Shown: positions 45,469 through 56,888 of the stretch, piece after piece
Layout: each line of letters starts with the position of its first letter
How positions within the stretch are numbered: the first letter of the stretch is position 1
NCBI GenBank assembly: GCA_018697195.1
Contig: JAGMWU010000117.1
Location: forward strand, 39,670-103,669
Reading direction: 5' to 3'
Source of the DNA: Certhia americana
Lineage: Eukaryota > Chordata > Aves > Passeriformes > Certhiidae
DNA: 64,000 bases
The notes under the pieces: model-generated
Databases searched by the model: none
What the model saw: the letters and a program-made list of their open reading frames with translations, nothing else
Told to the model about the DNA's origin: nothing
Program-made: the position numbers and the translations under genes

Positions 45469-45843
45469 GCCATCACACCACTCTTCCCAGCACTGCATGC
45501 AGTGATGAGCCTGGTGGCAACAAAGACTGAGGCACTAGTCTTGTTCCTTTTTTCCCTCTCTGGGGTCTGTGTGGAGACTCTACATCCCAGAGAGAAGCCG
45601 ACAGAGAGCAGAGCGTGCAGGACAAGGAGAAGTCACCGCTCAGTCGGCAGTGGAAGTTGGCCCCACACATCCTTCGTGCAGAGCAAATGCACACTCAGGG
45701 ACTCAAAGCTGACGGAGCTAAAGAGGCTGTGGCCAGGGGACTTGGGACAGACAGTCCCATTCCCAGCAGGACTGTGACTGCCCCCAGCTCTTTCCTAGAG
45801 TCCATTTTCCCTCGGAGAGCTGCACCTTGTGCAAAGATGCCGA

Positions 45844-46064
45844 TCTCAGAATCCCAGAAGAGTGAATGCTTGAAAGGAGCACCGCTGGGATCATCTGGTC
45901 CAGGGCTGCTCCAGCAGCGTCTCCCTGCTGTGCATTGCAAGGGATTGAGTCCAGATGGTTCTTGAGCATCTCCGGTGTGGGAGACTCCACAATCTCTGGG
46001 ACATGCCCAGGATCAGACAATGGATGGTGTTTGTCCTTGTCCCCGTAAGGGAAACCTTTAGGTC
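45844..46064 (-). mobile_element. CR1 LINE 3' end, reverse strand, unit B
   Basis: Same insertion as at 39745 in unit A, almost identical in sequence. Confidence 0.85.
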
Positions 46065-46530
46065 AGCGTTGTACCAACTGTGTTGGAGCTGACCTGAAAC
46101 ATTGTACAGTGAAGAATCTAGAGTTTTATTTGATATATATATCTCATGTATATATATTAGATAGTAGAAAGCTTATCAATTATCAGATATATAACAGGAA
46201 AATATAGCTAAAATATATATATACATACTATTGGAAATAATATCCAAGGTATGAAATACGTAATTGTTATATCATGATAATAATTTATATAAAGAGTTGA
46301 GTATGTAATTATGTTTAAACAATACCTTATAGCATGTATTCAGTGTCACTCTCTGTTGTGACACATTTTAACGCTCTTAGTGCATTTATATCTGGATTTT
46401 CTTAAAATAGATATATTTATAACATGTATAGCATATGTAAATAATATATTACATGGTTGGAAATCAAGAAGTTACACACCCTCTGAGTCTCTCAGAAGGA
46501 GAAAAGAATGTAGTCTTTGAGTCAAAGCCT
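46065..46530. other. AT-rich spacer, unit B
   Basis: Nearly identical to the unit A spacer, with only a few substitutions visible. No gene. Confidence 0.7.
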
Positions 46531-47079
46531 TTAGAGAAAGTAAGATATAGTAAAGCACCTAAAGAAGTGTAAGTTTTAATTTTAGCTATGTTATAAGTAA
46601 ACATAAGTAAGTAAGAATATATTTCGGGCCTTCCTCTATTCCTGAGTAGGTGCAGACTGCTCTAAGTTCCATTTCAAAGTTCAGTGATATAGTCATAGTA
46701 TTAACCATAGACATAATTAAAAGACAGTAGAATATTGGTTTGCATTCTTTAGATAGAGACAAGAACGTAAACAGATAGAACGTGTACGCAGAGCGAAAGA
46801 GAAATGTGCACAAATATACATACAGATGTGAAAGAACTGACACTTTATTTCACATTTTAAAGTATAATTCTAATAGTTGTGGAGAAAAGGTTTTAGGATC
46901 GTGTTTTTAGCTGATTGGTCAATTCATGTCTAAAACCCTCAGTAGAGGCCTGCATTCCGTATAATTCATCAAGAGTTGCATAGCAGAATTGCAATGGATT
47001 TAGCGAGCAATATTTATAGCATAATGCGACAATTCAGGTGTTACAACCTTGTAGAGGACCGGCCATACCTACCTGTTTT

Positions 47080-47222
47080 CTCCATACCATACCCTACCCT
47101 ACCCTACCTCTAACCTACCCTACCCCTACCTACCCATACCCTAAACTACCCTACCCCTACCCTACCCTACCCTACCTACTCCTGACCAACTCCTACCCAC
47201 CATACCCTAACGCTACCTGACC
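47080..47222. repeat. CCCTA/TACCC pentamer array, unit C
   Basis: Degenerate TACCC array of about 140 bp with more interruptions than in A or B. Confidence 0.9.
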
Positions 47223-49388
47223 TATGTGCCTGCTCGTTGCTGATTGTGTTTTGCCTTTACCTGCCCACGTGCAACCACGATAGAAGAAAGAAGCAAAGAA
47301 GAGAGGAAGGCCACTCCGGTTGCCAGCCTATGTACTTCTTCCTTTCCCGCCCTCTACTCAGAGGCTCCTGGTGCTTGCAGCTGCCAGTCAGGACTTTGTT
47401 CTGAAAAGGCCCCTTTAGCAATTCGAACTGCGCCTTCAGACTTATGCACTCGTGGACTGATGCCTTTGTACAATAAACAACTTTATAGCACCAATTGCTG
47501 CCTCTGTCTATACTGAAACCCCGCCAAAACATGCACATTACATACGTGTTTCAATATAGAAATAAAGCCACAGATTGTGTCTTTTTTTGACGGGGACATA
47601 TAATTATGCCCTCTAGTTAGCGTCTTTATGAGTGTCAAGCTGGAAGCTGCTTTGCTCTTGATTCAATAGACGACAAGATTCCAGAATCTGCATCGTGTAA
47701 GACTGATGTATAGATGCCAAGCAGATTATAGGATTGGTAAAATTCCCAAGTTGTGAATGTGGGCTTGTGAACAGTTTCCTTGAACCCAGCCCAGCTTACA
47801 GCGTTGACTTGGTGCTAATCAGAAATTGGGCCCAGCTGCCTCCCAGAAGCACAGAAGAGCTTGGCTTGGAAGGATCCTTACAAGTGGTCTTGTTGCAGCC
47901 CTGCTGCCAAGGGTGGGCACGCCATCCCCTAGGCCGTGTTGCTCCTAGCCCTGTGCCAGCTGGCGTGGAAGAGTGCCAGGGAGGGGGCAGCCCCAAGCGC
48001 TGTGAGCAGCATGGGCCGGGGCCTCAGCAGCCTGAGAGCCAAGAATTTCTTGCCCACGTGCAGCCCAAGCCCGGCCTCTGTCAGTGGGAAGGCACGGGCC
48101 CTGGTGCTGTCCCTGCAGGCCCTTGTGCACAGCCCCTCTGCAGGTCTCTGCTGGGCCTCGGGCAGGCACTGAAAGGCCGCAGGAAGGTGCCCTGGAGCAG
48201 CCTTGGAGAGCGCTGGGGCCAGGAGTGGCACCATGAGGGCAGCAAGCAGGGCCTGGTATGGCCGTCAGGGCGGGAGGGCCCAGGCTGGGCGCTGAGGCCC
48301 TGCCGGCTGGAGCTGGGAGTTCTGGAGTGTGGCTGGCAGAGAGCCGTGGGAGACGCGTGCAGCAGCAAGGACAGGGGCTTTTTGATGTGTCAGAAAGCAG
48401 AGGACACCTTGGGAATGGTGACTGGAAAAGTAGAGCATCTCCCTGTGTGGAAAAAACTTCCCGACACCAGAGGTGTGTGTCTGGAAAAGATGCAGAGGAG
48501 TCGTGCAATGTAATTCCAATAAAGGCAGAGGCCATGGGACATTTCCCACGGGGTGCCTCAAATTGTTGAGACCCAGGCTAAGGGTGCAGCCTCCTTTGTT
48601 AGCCGAATTCCCAGCTGCATCTCCCCCTTCCTGCATCTTCCTTCCCCCACTGCCTGAGGGACTGGGAAGGTACAGGTGTCCCAAATTGCCTACTCTGTGG
48701 CCCCCTCTAATAAGCACCCCCTGTTTTCTTGATTTACAAGCCTGCAGAAGGGACAGGCAAGGAAGGAGAGGCACTGGCGTCACCATCTATGAAAGTGGGG
48801 CTTCCAACTGTCTACAGATTAATGCTGGTGCTGATGGGCTGGAGTGCTGATGGGTTGCAATCAGAGGGAAGGCCAACAACACCAGCCTGTGACTCTCAGA
48901 ATGCGCTTCATCTCTGCAGTGTGTGCAGCTGTGCCTGTTTATGCAGAAAAAGACAGAAGAGTTTTTCTTTAACTGGCCATACAAAATACATCCTTCTTAT
49001 GCCAAATGTCTTTGAATTTTGCTAGGAAAGGCTTTTGAGAGCAGAGGAGATGTGTGCTCTCCCAGAGGCCTGGTACACAGGTGTTTGTGGGGAAGCAAGA
49101 GGATGCTGTCATGCTCATCCTTGAGAAAAGCAGCAAGCCTGGGACCCAAGTACAACTTCTATCGACTCAGAGATATAACTTTAGCTGGGCATGGCGTCAC
49201 GGCTTAGACTGAATGATCCTCAAGGGTGCCTTCCAACATGGATATCTAGGAGACTGCCAGTGGAGGGCAGCTGATAAGAAAGACAAAAGGAAGACCAAGA
49301 GAAGTTCTTGGAAGAAGATTCACTCAAAGTCTGCCTCAACCAGGACACCAGGGCCCCCTCTGCCTGCTTGAGTTGGGCTGGGGCCAAA
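47223..49388. other. Non-coding region upstream of the promoter, unit C
   Basis: Counterpart of 40976-43119. Contains the 259-codon plus-strand frame (47734-48513) and a 196-codon minus-strand frame (47945-48535), neither with a recognised family. A transcript cannot be excluded, but the frame is not kept in unit A. Confidence 0.5.
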
Positions 49389-49524
49389 GGGCGGGGCTGT
49401 CCTGGCTGCGGTGTCCTATGACACCTGTGACTTCATGGCGGACATCCTGGGGGACATGTCACAATGGGGGCAGCTGTAAAAGGCCCCAGCAGGTATCGCT
49501 CTCCCTGTCTTGCTCGGGCAAGCG
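49389..49524 (+). promoter_or_regulatory. Promoter and non-coding first exon of ITPRIPL1-like gene C
   Basis: GC box GGGCGGGGC (49389-49397), TATA-like GTAAAAGG (49476-49483), then a short leader ending at donor GTGAGT (49525). The acceptor AG at 49824-49825 gives an intron of 301 bp, and the start codon lies three bases into exon 2. Confidence 0.62.
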
Positions 49525-49828
49525 GTGAGTACACACGTGCTGGGGAGGCTGGGCTGGGCACAAGGGCTGGGGCAGAAACGCTGCAGCCGGGGCTGGGTTC
49601 TGCTCCTGTATGTAGGGACAGCTCCTCATGGGAGAGCCTTGGACAGGGCACTGTAGTGCTGCTGCTGCTGCTGCTGGGGCAGTGGGATGGGCCTCATTGC
49701 TTGCCAGATGTCTGGGGCCCTGTCCTTCCTGCCCCCAGATCCCTAGGATTCCCATTCCAGCTGTCCCCAGTGACAGCTGCCTCCCAGCCAGTGCCACTCA
49801 AGGCCTTCTCTGCATCCTCTTGCAGACC

Positions 49829-51517
49829 ATGGATACTACCTGGGTAGTATGGTTGTTGCTCCTGCAAAGTGTTGTCCAGTACCCACAGCCTGTGGGTGAT
49901 GGCTTGGACGAGGTGACACGGCTGCGGATGGAGGTACGTGCAAAGCTGCTGGAAGAGGAGAGGATTCGGCTGGAGCGGGAGGTGGAGCAGCAGTCTCTGG
50001 AGCAGGGTGTCTGGGCCAAGGGATACCTGCTGTGGCCTGCCTTGCAGCACTGGCAGGTCTGGGCTGTTGCTGGGCTCCTGCTCCTTCTCTTGGCTCTTTG
50101 GTATATCTGGAGGAAAAGGAGCCTAAGGAGAAAAGAGCGGGAAGAAGCACATGATGGTGTAAATGAAGAGGAGGTCAGAAATGGTCAGGCAGACGAGGGG
50201 AATGTTGGAAATGGAGATGAAGGCCACGATGAGGTGAATGGAGAAGAAAGCAACAAGGATGATGGCGATGCACAGGGAGTCGACAGTGTTGCTACTGATG
50301 AAGACCGGGATGTTGGAAATGAAGCTGGCACTGAGGCTGAAAAGGCAGCAAACAATGATATGGGAAAGGAAGAAGAGGACGGTGATTGTGCCAATGACAT
50401 TGGAAGACTGGTGATGGAGCGCATCCGGTGGCCTGAACAGGACCTGCAGACAGGTTGCCAGTGGACAAGTGAGCTGATGGACAATTTTATAATGTACGTT
50501 CAACAAGTCTTGTCCGACAGTTTCTACCCAGTCTTGCATGGAGCCATTGGGGTGGGCAGTGCCTTCGAAGGCTGGAGTCCCCGTGAGCAGGATGTTGTAT
50601 ACCAGGTGCTCGTACCCATGACTCCTCCCGAAGGGCACAGCTTCCACCTAGAGCTGGGCACTGCAGGCCAGGGGCGCGTGAGGAACTTCCGCATCCGCGT
50701 GCGGCGGGAATGCACCTGCGGGAGAAGGCAGCCGCGTAAGAACATGCTGTGCTTCCTGCACCACTCCGAGGAGGAGCTGAGGAGGCATCAGGATCCCAGC
50801 CTCCTGGACACCCTGTGCACGGGCTCCTACCTGGACGTGCAGAAAACTGCCCGCTGGTTCTGCCAGCTGGTGAGAGCAATCTGGCCGGCTTTGCTGCAGT
50901 CCCACAACTGGCACTTAGTGCTGCTGCCCTCCAGACGCTCCTGCCAGTTCAAGGTGAGCAAGGGCAAGGAAAGCTACCGGATTGAGGTGCTCTTTGGGGT
51001 GCGGCAAGGCAGCTCAGACGTCTTTGTAAGCAGCCAGCCGTGGGAAGCCTACATCGCCAGCACAACCTGGCCGGAGAGCTACGCCGTGGCCGAGATGAAG
51101 TTCTTCAGGCACATCTCCAGGCGGGCCCCCCCTGACAGCTTGCACCTCAGATGCCTGCAGTTCTTCACCCATCTTCAGCTGGGCTTAGGCTTTTCCACCT
51201 ACACCATCAAGACCATTGTCATGTACCTCCTGAATGCCTTACCCGTGTCACAGTGGCGCAGGAGACATTTTGTGAGGCGACTGCTGGATATCAGCGAGAG
51301 TCTGCGCAGATGTGTGGAAGGCCGATGCCTCAACCACTTCATTGTGGGCAACCGGTGGCTTCCTGAGGGGATCAGTTTGCCCCCAGATGTCCTAATGGCC
51401 AGGGCATGCAACCTCTTCCATGACCTGCTGACGGATCCCGTTGCCCACTCCCAGGCAATGAGCCAGTACATGGATCTGCAGAAGCGCTTACAACGGACCC
51501 TGTACAACGAAGACTGA
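49829..51517 (+). CDS. ITPRIPL1: ITPRIPL1-like protein, copy C (562 aa, intact)
   Basis: Close paralogue of copy A. Layout: hydrophobic N-terminus MDTTWVVWLLLL (possible signal peptide), predicted coiled coil (about 26-58), transmembrane segment (77-93) followed by WRKRSLRR, acidic linker (101-190), then the Mab-21/cGAS-like domain (about 198-562) with GSAFEG at 243-248 and E253-x-D255. The C-terminal domain is nearly identical to copy A, while the linker is about 15 residues shorter and clearly diverged, so the linker evolves fastest. The ATG follows the splice acceptor by three bases, as in A. The frame is open upstream to 49628, but that part lies in the inferred intron. Predicted single-pass membrane protein; biochemical activity unknown. 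Confidence 0.88.
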   Translation: MDTTWVVWLLLLQSVVQYPQPVGDGLDEVTRLRMEVRAKLLEEERIRLEREVEQQSLEQGVWAKGYLLWPALQHWQVWAVAGLLLLLLALWYIWRKRSLRRKEREEAHDGVNEEEVRNGQADEGNVGNGDEGHDEVNGEESNKDDGDAQGVDSVATDEDRDVGNEAGTEAEKAANNDMGKEEEDGDCANDIGRLVMERIRWPEQDLQTGCQWTSELMDNFIMYVQQVLSDSFYPVLHGAIGVGSAFEGWSPREQDVVYQVLVPMTPPEGHSFHLELGTAGQGRVRNFRIRVRRECTCGRRQPRKNMLCFLHHSEEELRRHQDPSLLDTLCTGSYLDVQKTARWFCQLVRAIWPALLQSHNWHLVLLPSRRSCQFKVSKGKESYRIEVLFGVRQGSSDVFVSSQPWEAYIASTTWPESYAVAEMKFFRHISRRAPPDSLHLRCLQFFTHLQLGLGFSTYTIKTIVMYLLNALPVSQWRRRHFVRRLLDISESLRRCVEGRCLNHFIVGNRWLPEGISLPPDVLMARACNLFHDLLTDPVAHSQAMSQYMDLQKRLQRTLYNED

Positions 51518-51663
51518 AAGCGCTTCTCCTGCACAGTGCTGGGCTTGTGGGGCTCACTCCTGCTGCTAGAGAAGCAGCTGACAGAACATGGGAAAAGAGG
51601 GGAGAATGTGGCATATGGAGAGGCAAGGGAAAACGCTGCGCAGCGGCTCTCTGCCATCATCAT

Positions 51664-51681
51664 CAGCAGCAGCAGCAGCAG
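51664..51681. repeat. (CAG)6 microsatellite, unit C
   Basis: Six perfect CAG triplets at the position of the 8 and 12 units in A and B. Confidence 0.95.
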
Positions 51682-52069
51682 TGCCATGACAACACTCTTC
51701 CCAGCACTGCATGCAGTGATGAGCAGGGTGGCTACAAAGACCAAGGAGCATGTCGGAGGAAATGCTATTCTTCCTTTTTTCCCTCTCTGGGGTCTGTGTG
51801 GAGACTCTACAGCCCAGGCACAAGCTGACGCAGAGCAGAGCGTGCAGGACAAGGAGAAGGCACCGCTCAGTCGGCAGCGGCAATTGCCAGCACACATCCT
51901 TTGTGCAGAGCAAAAGCACACTCAGGGACTGAAAGCTGATGGAGCTGAAGAGGCTGCGGCCAGGGGACTTGGGAGAGACAGTCCCATTCCCAACAGGACT
52001 GTGACTGCCCCCAGCTCTTTCTTAGAGTCCATTTTGCCTCGGAGAGCTGCACCTTGTGCAAAGATGCTG

Positions 52070-52290
52070 ATCTCAGAATCCCGGAAGAGTGAAAGCTTGA
52101 AAGGAGCACCGCTGGGATCATCTGGTCCAGGGCTGCTCCAGCAGCGTCTCCCTGCTGTGCATTGCAAGGCATTGAGTCCAGAGGGTTCTTGAGCATCTCC
52201 GGTGTGGGAGACTCGACAATCTCTGGGCAATGTGCAGGATCAGTCAATGGATGGTGTTTGTCCTTGTCCCCGTAAGGGAAACCTTTAGGA
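52070..52290 (-). mobile_element. CR1 LINE 3' end, reverse strand, unit C
   Basis: Third copy of the CR1 tail seen at 39745 and 45844, with a few more differences. Confidence 0.85.
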
Positions 52291-52408
52291 CAGCATTGTA
52301 CCAACTGTGTTGGAGCTGACCTGAAACATTGTACAGAGAAGAATCTAGAGTTTTCTTTGATATATATCTCATATAGATATAGAGATATATATATATATCA
52401 GATACTAG

Positions 52409-53068
52409 TGAGACACTAATTTTGAAGATATTGCTGACTTAGCTGGGAAAAAGAAGCTTTGCTGAAATCAGTTAAAATTCAGAGGATGGTTAAGAGAGAG
52501 ACCGGATTTGAGATAAGCTATCCCGGATCTAATAACTCATTGCCTGTCAAGTTTATGTTTGTGTAAGCTGAGCTTGTAACGAAAAACAAGAGAATTGATC
52601 AATAGACCCCAAAAACACAAGATGATTGCAGACCCTCTATCTCTAGAAACAGTCTTGAGAACAGGAAACTCCAAGGAGTCATTTATCACGTATCCATCAA
52701 AGGGTGAAAGTTTAGAACGAGGAAGACCAGTTTTACTTCCTCCTTTTGGTGACCACTCCCCACATAAGACCCCCGACTCATTTCAGAGAACAAAACTACG
52801 CATGCTTAATAGCCTTTTTGTCAATTAGCATACCAAGCGGAGAAGAGGAGGTGACAAGAGTATGAATATGCATTTGTATTTTGTGTATTCAACATTCTTG
52901 TGGATAAAAGGCTCTGTAATTACCTGTGATCTTTGCAGTGCGTATTAGGGAGCTATCCCACGCAGCTGCCCGGCCGTCAATAAACATACACTTTCTAACT
53001 TAACTGTTAGAGAGTCTTTTGTCCGTCTCAGTTGGGTATCGAATCGCTCGATTCCATTAGGAACCTCA
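52409..53068 (+). mobile_element. Solo LTR with 4-bp target duplication, only in unit C
   Basis: A 660-bp element with TGAGACAC...AACCTCA ends is flanked by CTAG on both sides (52405-52408 and 53069-53072). It has a TATA-like 'ggataaaaggc' (about 52903) and 'gtcaataaacata' (about 52977) in LTR order, so it reads on the plus strand. Flanking sequence is the unit's AT-rich spacer, and units A and B lack the insertion. Confidence 0.85.
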
Positions 53069-53352
53069 CTAGAGTATATTGAAATCTTTATTGAAAAAAG
53101 AAAGATAATATTTATTGATATAAAGAGTTGAATATGAAGTATGTTAAACAGCATAAGCAGCTATTAGCGTCAACTTGTTGGGAACATATTAGCGTTATGG
53201 ATATTCTCTGACTTTCTTAAAATAAGATCTAGCTAGCATACGTACATTATAAAGTAGCATATGCTGATCTCTTAATGTGTGGAACACGACGTTACCAACC
53301 CTCTGGTCTCTCTCTAAGGAGAACCTGAATGTATTGGAGTCCAAGCCTTGAT

Positions 53353-55240
53353 GATGATAATTAGGTCTTATCATTATGCACTAAAGGAAGCGTTACTAGT
53401 TAGCGTAAGCATGCTCAATCACTGTAAGAAGCGCTATCTTTTGTTCCTACTACTTTGCGTAGTGCACGTAGTGTGCCATGATTGTCGATCGGTGAAAAAG
53501 AGCCTTCTAAGGACACAGCTGTGATTTTGAAGAGTGGAGTGGAAAAGCGTATGGGGTCTGGTGTATTGTGCTGCTCATTGCCAAAGGCACGGTTCTGCTG
53601 AAGGAAAAAGAGGAGAAAGGGACATTGGGAAGCACAGGTTTAGGGCTAGCCGCGAGCCTGGCTCCAGGGTGCAGCACTACACAGCACTCTCTGTGTTGTC
53701 CCGTGCAAGACAAGGTCTGATCATGAGTTAAGTGGAGTGTATAATGCTGGGCAGTCTTGTTAGAGCAATCCATGATACCTGTTCCTTGCATTGTCCAGCT
53801 GGATAGTCCATGGAGGGAGCCTATGGCAATTTCAAGAGCAGACTTGGAGGCAAGACCCTGGTACGGAGCCCACCATGGGATACTGTCCCGACTGGAGTAA
53901 GGGGGAAAGGTGCTGGGCAGGACATCCCCTAAAATTTCTCTGAACAGAAAGAGCCCCCCCAGCAAGTGGTGAAACCATGGCATCGTCAGCATCGGACTGC
54001 TGATGGGGAACAGGAAAAAGCAGTTAAACAGCAGAGCTTAGCGCTCAAAGGGGGTGGATGGACTATTTGGTTAAATTTTTATAAGCAGGAAAGTAAAGCA
54101 GAGAGGACAAAGAGTCAAGGAAAAAATGCCATTGCTCAGGCGGTTGGGTTTTGGTGGGTCCAGACCTGACTTTGAGACATGGCTTCTAGTTAAAATGAAG
54201 GAAAAGAGGAAAAAATTCACAAACCCCATTGTGGTTTGGGCTTTCACCAGGTTAGTGCACCATGGGCCACACCTTCATTCATGTTGGCTTTACGAGCCAC
54301 AAGGACTTGAAGGTGGGATTCTCCCACTGGGCCTCAGGCAGCAGAGGACTGCCGCTCTAACGTTTTCACAGCCTGGGGACCAGGGATCCTCAAAAGCCCT
54401 GGGACACAGAAGGCTGATGGCTAAAAACATCCCACAAGCTTTCTGTCCAGCCTCTGTGTGTGATGGGGGTGACAAGGAGCCAGCACTGTCCCAGAGCCTG
54501 CAGTGCACAGCAAAGAAAATCTGGGCCTCAGCCCATTTTCCCAGATTTTTATCTGCTATTAAATGCTCAATTGAAATGGCTACACAGACTACAACCGTGG
54601 AGCATGGGAATGAATCTGAGAAAAAAGCCTTTGCTTGTAAAGTGTAAACAAACAAACAAAAAACTTTTAAAAAGCAACAACAAACAGTCCAAGGTTCGGA
54701 CCTATACATGTGATTTCAAAGGCTGAATTTCTTTCTTAAAACCCAAGGTTGAACTCTATTAGAGCTATGTTTGGATTACAGCCTTGCTGTGAAATGAGGA
54801 TGAATTCTGCCTCTCTTGCTAAGCAACGAAAAAGATGTTGCTATTCCCATCTCACTGGAGGTGCTAGGACGAAAGTAAGCACTGCCTGTAATAAGCGGCA
54901 TAATAATTGATTGCCAGCACAAGACAGCAACCAAAGAAAAAGCTCCAGAATAAGTTATTGCAAGTAAATTACACAATAACAGGGCCGATGAACAGCTTCG
55001 GAGAAAAAGGCCCCACAAGCAGACCCTGAGTTTCAGAGAGATGTAAAATACCACCTCTCAAATGTCCTGCTCTCTGAATAAGAGGGCCTCTTTTCCACGT
55101 AGGGGGGCAGCAAATAGCCCACAACTGCGTCCCCATCAGCGTCCTGTTGCCAAAAAGGAAAAAAAAATGGATCAAAAGTCAGCAGGGTGAGTGAGCAATG
55201 GCCATGTGGCAGGGAGCAGGGAAAGAGGAGGGAGGAAGAA
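53353..55240. other. Unassigned stretch after the cluster
   Basis: No exon recognised. A 161-codon minus-strand frame (53507-53992) and a 173-codon plus-strand frame (54126-54647) show no family I can name. The first has a hydrophobic start and cysteines and could be repeat-derived. A short CAAA repeat lies at about 54648-54662. Confidence 0.4.
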
Positions 55241-55249
55241 TGGAGAGGA

Positions 55250-55835
55250 GGGAAAATGGATGATGGATGGTAGGATGGTGCATATGGGGATGGATAAATG
55301 ATGGCAGGGTTGGAATGGTATGGATGGACATGGCAATGGATGAGGATGGATGATGGATGGAGGATGGCATGGAGGATGGATGGATGGTATGTGATGATGG
55401 AGGTGGACGTTTAGATGGGATGGATGGATGGATGATGGGATGGATGGATGGATGGATGGATGATGGAATAGGATGGATGGAGGATGATGATGGATGAGGA
55501 AGGGAGGGATGGAATGGATGGAGGGATGGGTGGATGGTTGGATGAGGAGATGGCATGGATGGATGGGATGGATGGATGGATGGAATGGAGGATGGATGGA
55601 GGATTGATGGATGGATGGGGCTGGATGGAGGATGGATCATGGGTAGGGATGGATGGATGGTATGGAGGGATGGATGGTAGGGATGGCATGATGGACCAGG
55701 AGGAGGAGGATGGTATGGATGGATGGCATGGAGGGAGAGGGATGGAGTGAAGGATGGATGGATGAGATGGATGGTATGGATGGATGGATGGATGGAGTGG
55801 ATGGATGGAGGATGGATGGATGGAGTATGGGAACA
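55250..55835. repeat. (ATGG)n-type microsatellite
   Basis: About 585 bases of imperfect ATGG/GGAT repeats with GGAGGATGG variants. The 220- and 147-codon minus-strand frames (Pro/Ser/His/Ile-rich) are artefacts of the repeat. Confidence 0.95.
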
Positions 55836-56149
55836 TGGCAATAAGAAATCTCATTCATAGGGAGAGCAAGCCACTGACACCCACAAGCAATGACTCTGCT
55901 CGGGAAGTTTCTCCCGCAGCATGGGAAGAAGATGGAGGGGAGAGGCAGAGCTCTTTAGGGCCCTGTATGGGAGGACAGGCTTTATCGGTACCCTTCCCTG
56001 AAAAATGCGCCAGGGGGATGAGGCACACAGGAGAAGTTTTACGAAACACGGTACAAAAGGAAAAGGAATTTGAACTGATCCGGTGCCCCAAGATGGTCAG
56101 TGCTTCAGAGGGATAAGCTTTAACATGCTTAATGCTTAAGCCACTTAAT
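55836..56149. other. Spacer between microsatellites
   Basis: About 310 bases of ordinary complexity. A 110-codon frame (55784-56116) starts inside the ATGG array and has no family resemblance. Confidence 0.5.
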
Positions 56150-56790
56150 AAGTTCTTCCTCTCTTCTCTTCTTCTTCTATTCTCGTCTCTTCTTTCTCTT
56201 CTCTTCGCTTCTCTCTCTTCTCTTCTTTCTTTCTCTTCTCTTCTCTTCTCTTCTCTTCTCTTGTCTTCTCTCTTCTTTTCTTCTCTTCTTTCTCTTCTCT
56301 CTTCTTCTCTTTCTTCTCTTCTCTTCTCTTCCTCTTCTTCTCCTTTCTCTTTTTCTATATCCCTCTCCTCCTCTCCTCTTCCTCCTCTCCTTCCTCTCCT
56401 ATCCCTCTCCCTCCTCTCCTCTCCTCTCCTCTCCTCTCCTCTCCTCTCCTCTCCTCTCTTTTCTCTTTTTTCTTCTCTTCCTTCTCTTTCTTCTCTTCTC
56501 TTCTCTTCTTTTCTCTTTCTTTCTCTCTTCGTCTCTTATCTTCTCTTCCTTTATCTTCTTTATCTTCTGCTTCTCTTCTTTTCTTCTCTTCTCTTCCTTC
56601 TCTTCTTCTTCTCTTCTCTTCTCTTTCTCTTCTCTTCTCTTCTTCTGCTTCTCTTCTCTTTTTCTCTTCTCCTTCTTTCTTTCTCTTCTCTTCTCTTCTC
56701 GTCTCTTCTCTTCTTTCTCTTCTCTTCTCTTCTTTCTCTTCTCTTCTCTTCTCTTCTCTTCTCTTCTCTTATCTTATCTTCCTATTCTCA
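56150..56790. repeat. Long polypyrimidine (TTCTC)n tract
   Basis: About 640 bases composed almost only of C and T, based on TTCTC with a TCCTC-rich core (about 56400-56455). Few purines interrupt it. The 252-codon Ser/Leu/Phe frame over it is an artefact. Tracts like this can form triplex (H-) DNA. Confidence 0.95.
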
Positions 56791-56796
56791 TCTATG

Positions 56797-56888
56797 TTCC
56801 CACCTACCCCTACCCACCCATCCCCTATCCCTACCCCTTACCTACCCCCTACCCTACCCACCCTACCCTACCCTACCCTACCTACCAT
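56797..56888. repeat. CCCTA/TACCC pentamer array outside the cluster
   Basis: Same pentamer and same strand orientation as the arrays in units A-C, directly abutting the polypyrimidine tract. No ITPRIPL1-like gene follows it in the window. Confidence 0.9.

Larger units (their letters stand above)
40429..46530 (+). repeat. Segmental tandem duplication, unit B (about 6.1 kb)
   Basis: Same order of elements as unit A. The first half (to about 43300) aligns closely with unit C without frame-breaking indels. The stretch of about 43310-45340 is full of single-base indels. The tail (45430-46960, continuing into the start of unit C) is almost identical to 39330-40850. Confidence 0.9.
46531..53352 (+). 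repeat. Segmental tandem duplication, unit C (about 6.2 kb plus a 664-bp LTR insertion)
   Basis: Same order as A and B. The region around the pentamer array (46960-47520) is more diverged than elsewhere. The AT-rich tail is split by a solo LTR at 52409-53068, and its remainder (53073-53352) is a diverged match to 40070-40428. Confidence 0.88.

Noticed and set aside
47734..48513. 259-codon plus-strand frame conserved with 41547-42248 as a possible second gene in each unit
   Set aside because: The frame is broken in unit A, a minus-strand frame of 196 codons overlaps it with equal conservation, and no family is recognisable. Conservation is explained by recent duplication. Unit A is noisy here, so a re-polished sequence could reopen the question.
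53507..53992. 161-codon minus-strand frame as a possible retroviral env piece
   Set aside because: It has a hydrophobic start, cysteines and one Asn-x-Thr-type site, but no transmembrane-subunit motif, LTR or primer site nearby. Evidence is too thin.
55179..55841. 220-codon His/Pro/Ser/Ile-rich minus-strand frame
   Set aside because: It is a translation of the ATGG microsatellite.
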